This document shows positions 19,790 to 29,863 of a stretch of 64,000 bases of DNA, piece by piece. A program made the translations under genes and the position numbers. The first letter of the stretch is position 1. Each line of letters starts with the position of its first letter. The notes beneath the pieces were generated by a model. The model saw nothing but the letters and a program-made list of their open reading frames with translations. It was not told where the DNA came from and searched no databases. This DNA comes from DASQPR01 sp963836785 (lineage in GTDB: Bacteria; Actinomycetota; Actinomycetes; Mycobacteriales; Micromonosporaceae): the NCBI GenBank assembly GCA_963836785.1, contig CAWIKW010000005.1, positions 434,001-498,000 on the forward strand, given 5' to 3'.

Positions 19790-21418
19790 ATGGATGCCCA
19801 GCTCGCTGTGCCGGAGCCCCGCAACGAAACCGTGCGCGACTATGCGCCCGCGAGTGCGCAGGTCACCAGCCTGCAGAAGCGGCTGGCCGATCTCGCGGGA
19901 TCGCGCCTCGATCTGACCAACACGATCGATGGCGTGCAGCGACCGGCCGGTGGTGACGAGTTCAGCGTGGTCCAGCCGCACAAGCACGCTCATGTGCTGG
20001 GCGTTGGGCGGCATTCGACGCACGCCGACGCCGAGGCCGCCATCGCGGCCGCGAAGGCTGCCGCGCCGACCTGGCGATCGATGTCGTACGGAGATCGTGC
20101 GGCCGTGTTCCTCCGGGCCGCGGATCTGCTCGCCGGGCCATGGCGGGACACGCTGAACGCGGCCACGATGCTCGGTCAGTCCAAGACGGTCTACCAGGCC
20201 GAGATCGACGCCGCGTGTGAGCTGATCGACTTCCTCCGGTTCAACGTGGCGTTCGGTGCGCAGTTGCTGGGCGAGCAGCCGATCTCGTCGCCCGGTGTAT
20301 GGAACCAGTTCGACCACCGTCCGCTCGAAGGCTTCGTCTACGCAATCACGCCGTTCAACTTCACCGCGATCGCCGGCAACCTGCCCGCCTCGCCCGCGCT
20401 GATGGGCAACACCGTGGTCTGGAAGCCGTCGCCGACGCAGCAGCTGGCGGCCCACTTCACCATGCGGCTCTTCGAGGCGGCCGGCCTGCCGCCCGGCGTC
20501 ATCAACATGCTGACCGGCGACGGCATCGCGGTGAGCGACGTCGCCCTGGCCGACCCGGATCTCGCCGGCATCCATTTCACCGGCTCGACGAAGACCTTCC
20601 AGCACCTGTGGCAGACCGTCGGGGCGAACCTGACCCGCTACCGCGGCTACCCGCGCCTCGTGGGGGAGACCGGCGGCAAGGACTTCGTTATCGCCCACCC
20701 GTCGGCCGACACCGACGCGCTCCACACGGCGCTGATCCGCGGCGCGTTCGACTACCAGGGTCAGAAGTGCTCGGCGGCGTCGCGGGCGTACATCCCACGA
20801 TCGATCTGGGACAGCGGCCTCCGCGACCGGTTGGCCGCCACGGCCGACGGCCTGTCCTACGGCGACGTCAGCGACTTCTCCAACTACGGCGGCGCGGTGA
20901 TCGACGACCGCGCGTTCGCGAAGCACTCGGCCGCGCTGGAGATGATCCGCAACTCGGACGCGTGCACGGTCATCGCGGGCGGCACCGCGGACGGATCGGA
21001 GGGCTACTTCGTCCGGCCGACCGTCGTCGTCTGCACCGACCCGACCCACGAGGTCTTCACCACCGAGTTCTTCGGCCCGATCCTCGCCGTGTACGTGTTC
21101 GACGACGCCGCGTTCGAGCAGACCGTACGGCAGGCCGAGTCGGTCACGCCGTACGCGCTGACCGGCTCGCTGTTCGCCACGGATCGCCGGGTGGTCGAGT
21201 GGGCGTCGGAGGTGCTGCGCTACGCGGCCGGCAACTTCTACATCAACGACAAGCCGACCGGCGCCGTCGTCGGGCAGCAGCCATTTGGCGGGGCGCGATC
21301 CTCGGGCACGAACGACAAGGCCGGATCGCCGCTCAACCTCGTACGCTGGTTGTCGCCTCGCACGATCAAGGAGACGTTCGTACCGCCGACGGAGCACACC
21401 TACCCGCACATGGGCTGA
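19790..21418 (+). CDS. pruA: L-glutamate gamma-semialdehyde dehydrogenase (1-pyrroline-5-carboxylate dehydrogenase)
   Basis: This enzyme oxidises glutamate-5-semialdehyde, the open form of P5C, to glutamate with NAD+ as the second step of proline catabolism. The 542-aa product shows the aldehyde dehydrogenase core: FNFTAIAGNLPASPALMGNT (substrate/NAD region, about 188), GETGGKDFVIAHPSADTDAL (about 294) and the catalytic cysteine in YQGQKCSAASR (about 326). The C-terminal NFYINDKPTGAVVGQQPFGG is typical of PruA. The ATG at 19790 is chosen over 19769 because GAGGAG lies 7 nt upstream. No proline dehydrogenase gene is nearby, so in this window it stands alone. Confidence 0.95.
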   Translation: MDAQLAVPEPRNETVRDYAPASAQVTSLQKRLADLAGSRLDLTNTIDGVQRPAGGDEFSVVQPHKHAHVLGVGRHSTHADAEAAIAAAKAAAPTWRSMSYGDRAAVFLRAADLLAGPWRDTLNAATMLGQSKTVYQAEIDAACELIDFLRFNVAFGAQLLGEQPISSPGVWNQFDHRPLEGFVYAITPFNFTAIAGNLPASPALMGNTVVWKPSPTQQLAAHFTMRLFEAAGLPPGVINMLTGDGIAVSDVALADPDLAGIHFTGSTKTFQHLWQTVGANLTRYRGYPRLVGETGGKDFVIAHPSADTDALHTALIRGAFDYQGQKCSAASRAYIPRSIWDSGLRDRLAATADGLSYGDVSDFSNYGGAVIDDRAFAKHSAALEMIRNSDACTVIAGGTADGSEGYFVRPTVVVCTDPTHEVFTTEFFGPILAVYVFDDAAFEQTVRQAESVTPYALTGSLFATDRRVVEWASEVLRYAAGNFYINDKPTGAVVGQQPFGGARSSGTNDKAGSPLNLVRWLSPRTIKETFVPPTEHTYPHMG

Positions 21419-21477
21419 GCCGATCCGACCGGTCGCCAGATCCGCGACTTTGCCCACGAACGTACGGGAACGTCGCT

Positions 21478-21651
21478 ATGGTCGACCGCATGTCCGAATC
21501 GGAGAGTTTGCCCAGCCCAACGCCCATGGATCCGGGCGTCAGCAGCGAGACGGCGACCGTCGGTCCGCGCCGGTTGAGAGCGATTGCGCTCGCCTTCGGT
21601 GCAATGACCGTGTTCCTGCTTGCGATTGCCGTTGTCCTGGTCGTGACCTGA
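21478..21651 (+). CDS. Small single-pass membrane protein
   Basis: The open frame encodes 57 aa: a polar N-terminus rich in Ser/Pro/Glu, then a basic GPRRLRAI and a single hydrophobic helix to the C-terminus (LAFGAMTVFLLAIAVVLVVT). The ATG at 21478 has ACGGGAA about 9 nt upstream, and an alternative ATG lies at 21490. No family is recognised. The clean topology and the position in a 333-nt intergenic gap make it a plausible short gene. Confidence 0.45.
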   Translation: MVDRMSESESLPSPTPMDPGVSSETATVGPRRLRAIALAFGAMTVFLLAIAVVLVVT

Positions 21652-21751
21652 CCGCGGCGCCGGACGATGAACCGCGATCTTGTAACGCATTCGGTGTTTC
21701 CATGGCCGGGAAGCCCCGATTTCGTGCCAACCCGAGCGGCCATCCAAACGA

Positions 21752-21934
21752 TCAGTCGAGGTCGTCCGGATCGTCGAGGCGTGCCAGCCAGGTCGCGAAG
21801 CGCTCGATCGGTATCTCGAACTCCGGGTTCTGGTCGACGAAGTCACGCAGGCAGGTTGCGACCCACTCGATCGTCACGGTCTCTTCGCCGCGCCGATCCG
21901 TCAGTTCCTCGATCCCGCGATCGGTGAAGTACAT
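21752..21934 (-). CDS. DUF6104 family small protein
   Basis: The 60-aa acidic protein starts MYFTDRGIEELTDRRGEE and ends in WLARLDDPDDLD. This is the pattern of the DUF6104 family, found near the 2-oxoglutarate dehydrogenase gene in many actinobacteria. Function unknown. The ATG is preceded by GGAGGAACG, a very good ribosome-binding site. It lies directly downstream of kgd on the same strand, separated by a hairpin, so a role linked to Kgd is possible but only inferred. Confidence 0.85.
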   Translation of the reverse strand: MYFTDRGIEELTDRRGEETVTIEWVATCLRDFVDQNPEFEIPIERFATWLARLDDPDDLD

Positions 21935-21953
21935 CGTTCCTCCACGCCCCAGC

Positions 21954-21993
21954 GGCGGGCGTCACGACCGGTCGTGTCCGGCGAACGCCCGCC
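21954..21993 (-). terminator. Hairpin between kgd and the DUF6104 gene
   Basis: GGCGGGCGT (21954-21962) pairs with ACGCCCGCC (21985-21993). Inside lies a second perfect palindrome CACGACCGGTCGTG (21963-21976). The DUF6104 ribosome-binding site follows within 20 nt, so it may attenuate readthrough from kgd. Confidence 0.6.
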
Positions 21994-22003
21994 CGTCGGT
22001 GCC

Positions 22004-25000
22004 TCAGCCGCGCGGCAGCGCCGCTTCGACAACCGCCGCCTGTTCGACCTCGTGCAGCTTGGCCGACCCGACCGAGGGCGCCGCGGCCGCGGGACGCGAG
22101 ATACGCCGCAGCGGTACGCCATCGAGCTGCTCGGTCAGGTTCAGCGCGATGAAGCTCCAGGCACCCTGGTTGGCCGGCTCTTCCTGCACCCACGCGACGT
22201 CGGTCGCGTTCGGGAACGCCATCAGCGCGGCCTTCACCTCGTCGACCGGCAGCGGGTAGAGCTGTTCGAGACGGACGATCGCGACGTCGGTCAGGCCACG
22301 CTCGGCTCGCGCGGTCAGTAGATCGTAGTAGATCTTGCCGCTGCACAGCAGCACCCGGTTGACCTCGTTCGCGACGATCGGAGCGCCGTCGATCCCGTCG
22401 TCGAGCAGGACCGGCGCGAACGTGCCGGTGGTGAAGTCGTCGATCGCGGATACCGCCAGGCGGTGGCGCAACAACGACTTCGGCGTGAACACGACCATCG
22501 GCTTGCGCTTCGGAGTCAACGCCTGCCGGCGTACCAGATGGAAATAGTTCGCCGGCGTTGATGGGATGGCCACGCGCATGTTGTCCTCGGCCGCCTGTTG
22601 CAGGAAGCGCTCGGGTCGGCCGGTCGTGTGGTCCGGGCCCTGGCCCTCGTGGCCGTGCGGCAGCAGCAGCGTCAGCGCGTTCTTCTGACCCCACTTGATC
22701 TCGCCGGACGTCACGAACTCGTCGATGACAGTCTGCGCGCCATCGGCGAAGTCGCCGAACTGCGCCTCCCAGAGAACGAGCGCGTCCAGGTTCTCCAGCG
22801 AATAGCCGTACTCGAAGCCCATCGCCGCATACTCCGACAGCAATGAGTCGAAGGCGAAGAACCGACCGCCGTCCGCAGCCACGGCGGCCACCGGAAGGTA
22901 GTCGGTGCCGTTGACGGCGTCGACGATCGCGGCGTGCCGCTGGACGAACGTGCCGCGGCGGGAGTCCTGGCCGGACAGTCGGACGGTGAGACCCTGCGAC
23001 ACCAGCGAGCCGAACGCGATGATCTCGGCGAACCCCCAGTCGATGCCGCCCTCGACCGACATCTTCGCGCGTCGCTCCAGAAGTTGGGCGATGCGCTTGT
23101 GCGGCGTGAAGCCGGGTGGCAGCTCGATGTGGGCGTCGCCGATGCGCTTGACCAGAGCGGCCGGGATGGCGGTGGCGACCTTCGGCTCGGGGTCGCTCGC
23201 GCGGCTGCGGCTCGGACGTACGGTCGTCGACGCGTCCCGGGTCGCCTTGAAGACCGTCTCCAACTGCTGCTGGAAGTCGCGTAGCGACTCCTCGGCCATG
23301 TCCAGCGAGATGTCGCCGCGACCGATCAGCTCCTCGGTGTAGAGCTTGCGGACCGATCGCTTGTTGTCGATGATCGCGTACATCTGCGGGTTCGTCATCG
23401 ACGGGTCGTCGCCCTCGTTGTGGCCGCGACGGCGGTAGCACAACATGTCGATTACGACGTCCTTGTTGAACGCCATCCGGTATTCGAACGCGAGCCGGGC
23501 CACGCGCACCACGGCCTCCGGGTCGTCGCCGTTGACGTGGAAGATCGGCGCCTGGATCATCCGCGCGACGTCGGTGGAGTAGAGCGACGAGCGTGAGTAT
23601 TCGGGCGCGGTGGTGAAGCCGACCTGGTTGTTCACCACGACGTGGACGGTGCCACCGGTCCGGTAGCCGCGCAGCTGCGACAGGTTGAGCGTCTCGGCCA
23701 CCACGCCCTGACCGGCCATGGCCGCGTCGCCGTGGATGGCCACGGCGAGAACCGTGTACCCCTCCAGGCCGCGGTCGATCCGGTCCTGCTTGGCCCGTAC
23801 GATGCCCTCGAGTACCGGGTCGACCGCCTCCAGGTGGGACGGGTTCGCCACCACCGAGACCTCGATCGTGTGCTGGTCGTCGGCCGTCGTGAACTTGCCG
23901 TCCATGCCCAGGTGGTACTTGATGTCGCCGGAACCCTGCGCCATCTTCGGGTCGAGATGGCCCTCGAACTCGTTGAAGATCTTCTCGTACGGCTTCCCGA
24001 CGATGTTCGCGAGCACGTTGAGCCGGCCGCGGTGGGCCATCCCGATGACGACCTCGTCGAGTTCGTTGCGGGCCGACTCGGCCAGCACCTCGTCGAGCAG
24101 TGGGATGAGCGACTCGCCGCCTTCCAACGAGAAGCGTCGCTGGCCGACGTACTTGGTCTGCAGGAACGTCTCGAACGCCTCGGCGGCGTTGAGTCGACCG
24201 AGGATGTGCCGCTGCTCTTCGACCGACGGCTTCTCATACTTGCGCTCGACCCGTTCGGCGATCCAGCGTCGCTCCTCCGGGTCCTGGATGTGCATGTATT
24301 CGATGCCGACCCGGCGGCAATACGAGTCACGTAGCACGCCGAGCACGTCGCGCAGCTTCATCTTCTGCTTGCCGGCGAAGCCGCCGATCGGGAACGTACG
24401 GTCCAGATCCCACAGCGTCAGACCGTGCTCGAGCACGTCCAGGTCCGGGTGCCGGCGGATGTGGAACTCCAGCGGATCGGTGTCGGCCATCAGGTGCCCG
24501 CGCACCCGGTACGCGTGGATCAGCTCGATCACCCGCGCGGTCTTGTTGATCTGCCCCTCGGAGTTGAGCGAGACGTCGCGGACCCACCGAACCGGCTCGT
24601 ACGGAATCCGCAGCGACGTGAAGATCTCGTCGTAGAACGCGTGCTCGCCGAGCAGCAGCTCGTGCATGACCTTCAGGTATTCGCCGGACTGCGCGCCCTG
24701 GATGATGCGGTGGTCGTAGGTCGAGGTGAGCGTGATGATCTTGCTAACCGCGAGGTCGGCCAGCTGCGATTCGCTCATGCCGGCGAACGGCGCCGGATAT
24801 TCCATCGCGCCGACGCCGATGATCGTGCCCTGGCCGGCCATCAGTCGCGGCTGCGAGTGGACGGTGCCGATGCCGCCCGGGTTCGTGAGCGAGATCGTCG
24901 TGCCCGCATAGTCGTCGATCGTCAGCTCGCCTCGGCGGGCCCGGCGCACCAGGTCCTCGTACGCCGCCCAGAACGTACGGAAATCCATGTCTTCGCAGGC

Positions 25001-25882
25001 CTTGATGCTCGGCACGACGAGCGTGCGCGAGCCGTCCGGCTTGGCCAGGTCGATCGCGATACCGAGATTGACGTGCTCCGGCGTCACGAGGACCGGCTTG
25101 CCGTGCTGACCCTGACCGGCGTCCGTCGTCGCCAGGAGGTCGCCGTCGAGCGACTCCGCGAACGAGTTGTTCATCTCCGGATGCTCGGCGAGGGCCCGGA
25201 CGAGCGCGTATCCGATCAGGTGGGTGAAGCTGACCTTGCCGCCGCGACCGCGGGCGAGATGGTTGTTGATCACGATGCGGTTGTCGGCGATCAGCTTCGC
25301 CGGCACCGCTCGCACACTCGTCGCCGTCGGGACGGTGAGCGACGCGTCCATGTTCGCCACGATGCGAGCCGCGACGCCGCGGATCGGGCTCGTGCTGACC
25401 CCGGCCGGTGCGGCCTTCGCCGCCTTCGTCGGCGGCGCGGTTGGCTCCGCCTTCGCCGGCGCCGGAGCGGCCTGGGGCGCTGCCGTCGCGGCCGGCGTTG
25501 CGGACGTGGCCGCGGTCGGCGCGGCCGGAGCGCTGGTCGGCGCCGCCGTCGTGCTCGATGCCGCGGTCGCGGGCGTCGTCGTGGTCGATGCGGCGGCGGC
25601 ATGCTGTGTCGTTGTCGCTCGTGCCGTCGCGGTGCCGCCGGCGGGTCCCGCTGCCGGGCGCGCGCCGTTCGTTGCCGCACCAGCGGCGGTCGTGCCGTTG
25701 GTGGTCGGAGCCGGGCCGCCGGCCAACGCGTCAGCGGGCTTGTAATCGGCGAAAAAGTCGTGCCATGCCGCGTCTACGCTGGCCGGGTCGGCCAGGTAAC
25801 GCTGATACATGTCGTCGACGATCCACTCGTTGGGACCGAAGTCGGCCAGTGGGTTGTCCGGAGATGTCTGCTGAGTCGACAC
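22004..25882 (-). CDS. kgd: Multifunctional 2-oxoglutarate decarboxylase/dehydrogenase E1 with fused E2-type domain
   Basis: This is the actinobacterial Kgd/OdhA protein of the TCA cycle, combining E1o (ThDP-dependent 2-oxoglutarate decarboxylation) with a succinyltransferase-like E2 domain. The 1292-aa product has the N-terminal E1 segment (NPLADFGPNEWIVDDMYQRY) to about residue 45. An Ala/Thr/Pro-rich linker follows to about 165 with no lipoyl domain, then the E2 catalytic domain with TYDHRIIQGAQSGEYL (about 390). The E1 core has MAHRGRLNVLANIVGKPYEK (about 615), GDAAMAGQGVVAET (about 722) and the C-terminal LLPHGHEGQGPDH. The GTG at 25882 is preferred because GGAAAGAG lies just upstream. 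In related bacteria a PknG-phosphorylated FHA protein (GarA/OdhI) inhibits this enzyme. A pknG locus is at 51-54 kb. Confidence 0.96.
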   Translation of the reverse strand: MSTQQTSPDNPLADFGPNEWIVDDMYQRYLADPASVDAAWHDFFADYKPADALAGGPAPTTNGTTAAGAATNGARPAAGPAGGTATARATTTQHAAAASTTTTPATAASSTTAAPTSAPAAPTAATSATPAATAAPQAAPAPAKAEPTAPPTKAAKAAPAGVSTSPIRGVAARIVANMDASLTVPTATSVRAVPAKLIADNRIVINNHLARGRGGKVSFTHLIGYALVRALAEHPEMNNSFAESLDGDLLATTDAGQGQHGKPVLVTPEHVNLGIAIDLAKPDGSRTLVVPSIKACEDMDFRTFWAAYEDLVRRARRGELTIDDYAGTTISLTNPGGIGTVHSQPRLMAGQGTIIGVGAMEYPAPFAGMSESQLADLAVSKIITLTSTYDHRIIQGAQSGEYLKVMHELLLGEHAFYDEIFTSLRIPYEPVRWVRDVSLNSEGQINKTARVIELIHAYRVRGHLMADTDPLEFHIRRHPDLDVLEHGLTLWDLDRTFPIGGFAGKQKMKLRDVLGVLRDSYCRRVGIEYMHIQDPEERRWIAERVERKYEKPSVEEQRHILGRLNAAEAFETFLQTKYVGQRRFSLEGGESLIPLLDEVLAESARNELDEVVIGMAHRGRLNVLANIVGKPYEKIFNEFEGHLDPKMAQGSGDIKYHLGMDGKFTTADDQHTIEVSVVANPSHLEAVDPVLEGIVRAKQDRIDRGLEGYTVLAVAIHGDAAMAGQGVVAETLNLSQLRGYRTGGTVHVVVNNQVGFTTAPEYSRSSLYSTDVARMIQAPIFHVNGDDPEAVVRVARLAFEYRMAFNKDVVIDMLCYRRRGHNEGDDPSMTNPQMYAIIDNKRSVRKLYTEELIGRGDISLDMAEESLRDFQQQLETVFKATRDASTTVRPSRSRASDPEPKVATAIPAALVKRIGDAHIELPPGFTPHKRIAQLLERRAKMSVEGGIDWGFAEIIAFGSLVSQGLTVRLSGQDSRRGTFVQRHAAIVDAVNGTDYLPVAAVAADGGRFFAFDSLLSEYAAMGFEYGYSLENLDALVLWEAQFGDFADGAQTVIDEFVTSGEIKWGQKNALTLLLPHGHEGQGPDHTTGRPERFLQQAAEDNMRVAIPSTPANYFHLVRRQALTPKRKPMVVFTPKSLLRHRLAVSAIDDFTTGTFAPVLLDDGIDGAPIVANEVNRVLLCSGKIYYDLLTARAERGLTDVAIVRLEQLYPLPVDEVKAALMAFPNATDVAWVQEEPANQGAWSFIALNLTEQLDGVPLRRISRPAAAAPSVGSAKLHEVEQAAVVEAALPRG

Positions 25883-26080
25883 AGCCGCTCTTTCCACGCG
25901 AATTTGCTAGTCGGCCGACGTGTCCTACGTGCGGCCATGAGTGCCAGTTCAGGCTACGCGGTCAAGCATTGGTCACGGACATCGGCCATGCGCGGTGTCT
26001 CGGGTCACAGGATAGACAAAACCCCACGAAACAAACATATTTCCGGGTTATCGGCACGAGCTGTGGCGCCGCCGACAGCG

Positions 26081-26943
26081 TCAGGAAACGTCCCGGCGAC
26101 GCAAGATCAGCGTACCGATCACGGCCGCTGAAACGCCGTATCCGAGCATCACCAACACGCCGACCCACCAGGGCGGAATCTGACCGTGCGGTATTGCGAG
26201 GTCCTTCGATCCCTCGGCGACCTGAGCCGCGATCGACGGCACGATGACCAGGCCCTGGAAGACGGCGTCGGTCGTGATGACGTACACCCGGATCACTACG
26301 AAGACGAGGAGCGCCGCGTACGTGCCGATCGTGTACAGCAGCGTGGCCGTTACCGTGGCGCCGATCTGGCTACGCAGAAGTGCACCGAGGCCGATGCCGA
26401 ACACGCCCCAGAGCGCGAACATCAACAAGTTGATACCGATTGCGCGCACCACGGCCCGGTCGCCCAGATGGGTGGCGAAGCCTGTCTCGGCGAAGTAGAT
26501 GCTGCCGAAGGCGAGATCGATCGCGGTCGTCACGACCCACACGGCCGCGGCCGCCAGCATCGCCGTCACGAACTTGCCGATGATCACGTACGTGCGCCGC
26601 GGTGTGGCCAGGAACGTCGTCGTGGCGGTCTGGTGGTAATACTCGTTCGTGATCAACAGAATGCCGAGCAGCATCACGAGCAGGCCGCCGAAATACTGGC
26701 CCGAGGTGAAGATGTTGGCGGCCTCGTCGGCCACGGCCTGACCCGTTGCCGGAGAGTCCGGACGCGTCAGGTCGCTGTCGGCCATGCCGATGTTGACCAG
26801 CAGCGCGAGCCCGGTCGTGGCGAGCACTCCGATGGAAAGCAGCCACCAGGTGTTGGTGCTCATCATCTTGATGCGTTCGCTACGCAACAGCCGGCCAAGG
26901 TGCAATGGCGGCGCGACGTCCCGGCCGGTGTCGATGAGCGTCG

Positions 26944-26947
<4 letters not shown>
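26081..26947 (-). CDS. ABC-2 type transporter permease
   Basis: The 288-aa product has six hydrophobic segments, starting with WWLLSIGVLATTGLALLVNI (about residue 34) and ending in a helix before LILRRRDVS. The motif EYYHQTATTTFLATPRRTYV is typical of ABC-2 export permeases of the YhgE/NatB-like group. It overlaps the end of the upstream ATPase gene by 4 nt, so the two form a half-transporter pair. Substrate unknown. These pairs often export lipids, antibiotics or peptides, but nothing here decides between them. Confidence 0.88.
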
Positions 26948-27855
<908 letters not shown>

Positions 27856-28006
27856 GCGGCTCCTCCGGTAAGTCCGATCAGAGTGTCGGACGCCGCACCG
27901 CCGGTCAAGGCCCGCGAGGGGCGAAGCGGCCGGGCGATGAGCCAGACTGTCCAATCGGTCGCTCCGGCGGGCATGCCGCGTCGCCGTCGCCGCGAGTGTC
28001 TCCCGC

Positions 28007-28678
28007 TCAGGCGATCGCGATCCAGGTCGCGAGCGAGCGGGCCATCGGGTCACCGGTCGGCCCGTACAGCGTCGTGCCGACGGTCGCCTTGCGCCCCTCG
28101 GACGTCAGGCGCTGGCCCATGATGACGCACTCGTCGCCCGGTCGCGGCACTCGGTCGAGCCGCAGTGCCATGCGCCCGAGCACGTACGGCCTCGTCTCCA
28201 GGTCGACCGACCAACCGCCGGGGCAGTCCAGTGCCGCCCACACCATGGTCGGGGAGATGTCGGCCGGCACGACCCACGGCGTCGCGGTCCGGCCCGGTTC
28301 GACATGTCCGGGGGAGAGCCGCAGCCCGTCGCCGATCGCGCGCGCCGGCCCGCACACGAAGCAGGTCGGGAACGGGTGATCCACCAACCCGGGATAGCGC
28401 TTCGCCGTGTCGGTTGCCGCCGCAAAGTCCACCGGCTCCACCAGGTCGGCATCGACCTCGGCCGGCGCGGCGTCGGCCACGATTGCTCCGTCCGGCGTGT
28501 AGACACGAACGCTGTCCGCCTCCCGTACCACCGAAAACGGCGTGTCCAGCGGGGGTGGCTGGCGCAGCGTGACCACGGTCCCGGCCGGCCGATCCACCAA
28601 TGCCGCGAACGTGCCGGCCGACCAACCACCGTTGCCGGTGTCCGGCGGTCCGTTGTAGCGGCGCTCGATCATCACCAT
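28007..28678 (-). CDS. Hot-dog/thioesterase-like hypothetical protein
   Basis: The 223-aa protein starts MVMIERRYNGPPDTGNGGWS. It has a conserved-looking HPFPTCFVCGPARAIGDGLR in the middle and ends in LATWIAIA. The overall pattern (NGGxSAG near the start, FxTCFVCG, a second half with DCPGGWSV and GRMALRLDR) resembles uncharacterised thioesterase-superfamily proteins of actinobacteria. I cannot name a substrate. The ATG at 28678 has AGGAG 6 nt upstream. It begins 3 nt beyond the DUF3052 gene stop, so the two are co-transcribed. Confidence 0.7.
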   Translation of the reverse strand: MVMIERRYNGPPDTGNGGWSAGTFAALVDRPAGTVVTLRQPPPLDTPFSVVREADSVRVYTPDGAIVADAAPAEVDADLVEPVDFAAATDTAKRYPGLVDHPFPTCFVCGPARAIGDGLRLSPGHVEPGRTATPWVVPADISPTMVWAALDCPGGWSVDLETRPYVLGRMALRLDRVPRPGDECVIMGQRLTSEGRKATVGTTLYGPTGDPMARSLATWIAIA

Positions 28679-28680
28679 CG

Positions 28681-29091
28681 TCAACTCCTGTCCGCGACCC
28701 GGATGACGTTGCACAGACCGGACCACACTGCGTCGATCGCGCACACCTTGACGTCGACCCGACCGTGGGTGAGCACATAGTCGCGCACATCGTTTTCGCC
28801 AAGGTCGGTGGCCCGGCCCGACGCACGCTTGGGCCACGCGATCCATAACGAGCCGTCCATCGTGGTCGCGCTGTGCAGTCGCGGCCAGCGGGCTTCGAGC
28901 CGCGCGCGGTCACCGCAGAAACAGACGATCACCTGGTACGGCTCGGCCGAGGGAACCGTGCGTCGTTGCACGACCACGCTGCTGGGCAGATCCCCGAGGT
29001 CAACGTCCGGCGGTGCGCCGTCGAGCAGCACGCGATGGCCGGCCTTGATGCCGAGCTTGCCAGCGAGCGGCCGGGGCGAATAGCCAGCCAT
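28681..29091 (-). CDS. DUF3052 family protein
   Basis: The 136-aa product begins MAGYSPRPLAGKLGIKAGHR and contains LLDGAPPDVDL and a central MDGSLWIAWPKRASGR. These are the hallmarks of the actinobacterial DUF3052 family. Function unknown. The internal WIAWPK motif followed by TDLGENDVRDYVLTHGRVDV is strongly conserved in the family as I recall it. The usual M-A-G-Y start fixes the ATG at 29091. A large imperfect hairpin lies 81-122 nt upstream. Confidence 0.88.
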   Translation of the reverse strand: MAGYSPRPLAGKLGIKAGHRVLLDGAPPDVDLGDLPSSVVVQRRTVPSAEPYQVIVCFCGDRARLEARWPRLHSATTMDGSLWIAWPKRASGRATDLGENDVRDYVLTHGRVDVKVCAIDAVWSGLCNVIRVADRS

Positions 29092-29171
29092 GCCGACACC
29101 CTGCCACAAGCCGGTGACGATCCCGACGCGCGCCGACGTCGGTCCGGCAGTCGTCGGGCGCAGGCAGGGGA

Positions 29172-29213
29172 CGAGGCGCCGCCGATGTGCGTGAACACAT
29201 CGACGACGCCTCG
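29172..29213 (-). promoter_or_regulatory. Long imperfect hairpin upstream of DUF3052
   Basis: Bases 29172-29189 pair with 29196-29213 over 18 positions, with two C-A mismatches and a 6-nt loop (CGTGAA). It could be a leader structure of the DUF3052 transcript or a terminator of an older upstream unit. No open frame of note occupies it. Confidence 0.5.
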
Positions 29214-29863
29214 CCATCGGCCGCGGTCGACCACCCCCCAGGGATCGCCCGCGGCAGCTAGGGACGGCTGCCCACGTCTGCGGCCGCCGGGTCGTGACGC
29301 CCCGACGCTCGCGGTGCCAACGCGGCGCGGTCACCAGATGCGGCGACCGACATCGATCGACAGTGCCGAGCGGCAGCGTACGGATGACCAGAGTATGGAT
29401 CACCGCACCGACGGAAACGACGAAGCCGAGCCACGGCGGCGCCACACGAGCGCCCGACCGATGGCGGCGGCGCCCCGCGTACGGCAGGGATGCCGCCCGC
29501 TCAGCGCTTCGGTCGCCTCGGCGCTCTTAGGTCGCTGCGAGGCATGCATGTTTCCGTCCGGTTCGTGCCGTCAACGCCCGCCGGTCGGCGGTGCGCAAAT
29601 CTGCTGCTGTTCATGTTGGTTCAGCGCAATTGATAGGTAAGCGCGTCGTGTGGTTTTAGCGAATTCGGTTGACGACTGCGACGGCCTGCGGAACCGAATG
29701 TCGACACCCCGTAATCGGTCTGATACGGAGCACCGATCCCGTCCTTAACGCAATTAGATACTGCTTGAGTTACCTACTCCACAAAAGCGATTATTCGGAA
29801 AGAACGGACTTGTACCTTCGGTTGAACGGTCACGTAACCCCCCGACGGAAGGAAACCAACACC
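29214..29863. other. 650-nt spacer without a recognisable gene
   Basis: Both strands hold only Arg-rich short open frames without recognisable similarity. The last 280 nt (from about 29580) are markedly AT-richer than the surroundings and presumably carry the promoter and leader of the secreted protein gene at 29864. An 8-bp inverted repeat (ATTCGGTT at 29663-29670, AACCGAAT at 29692-29699) lies there. No known riboswitch pattern was found. Confidence 0.5.

Noticed and set aside
20299..21477. Plus-strand open frame overlapping most of pruA
   Set aside because: Arg-rich out-of-frame translation of pruA. Only its last 57 codons, after the pruA stop, look like a separate small membrane protein.
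29580..29863. Possible c-di-AMP (ydaO-type) riboswitch before the secreted lysozyme-like gene
   Set aside because: Genes for cell-wall hydrolases in actinobacteria often carry it and the leader is long, but I could not find the conserved riboswitch sequence blocks.
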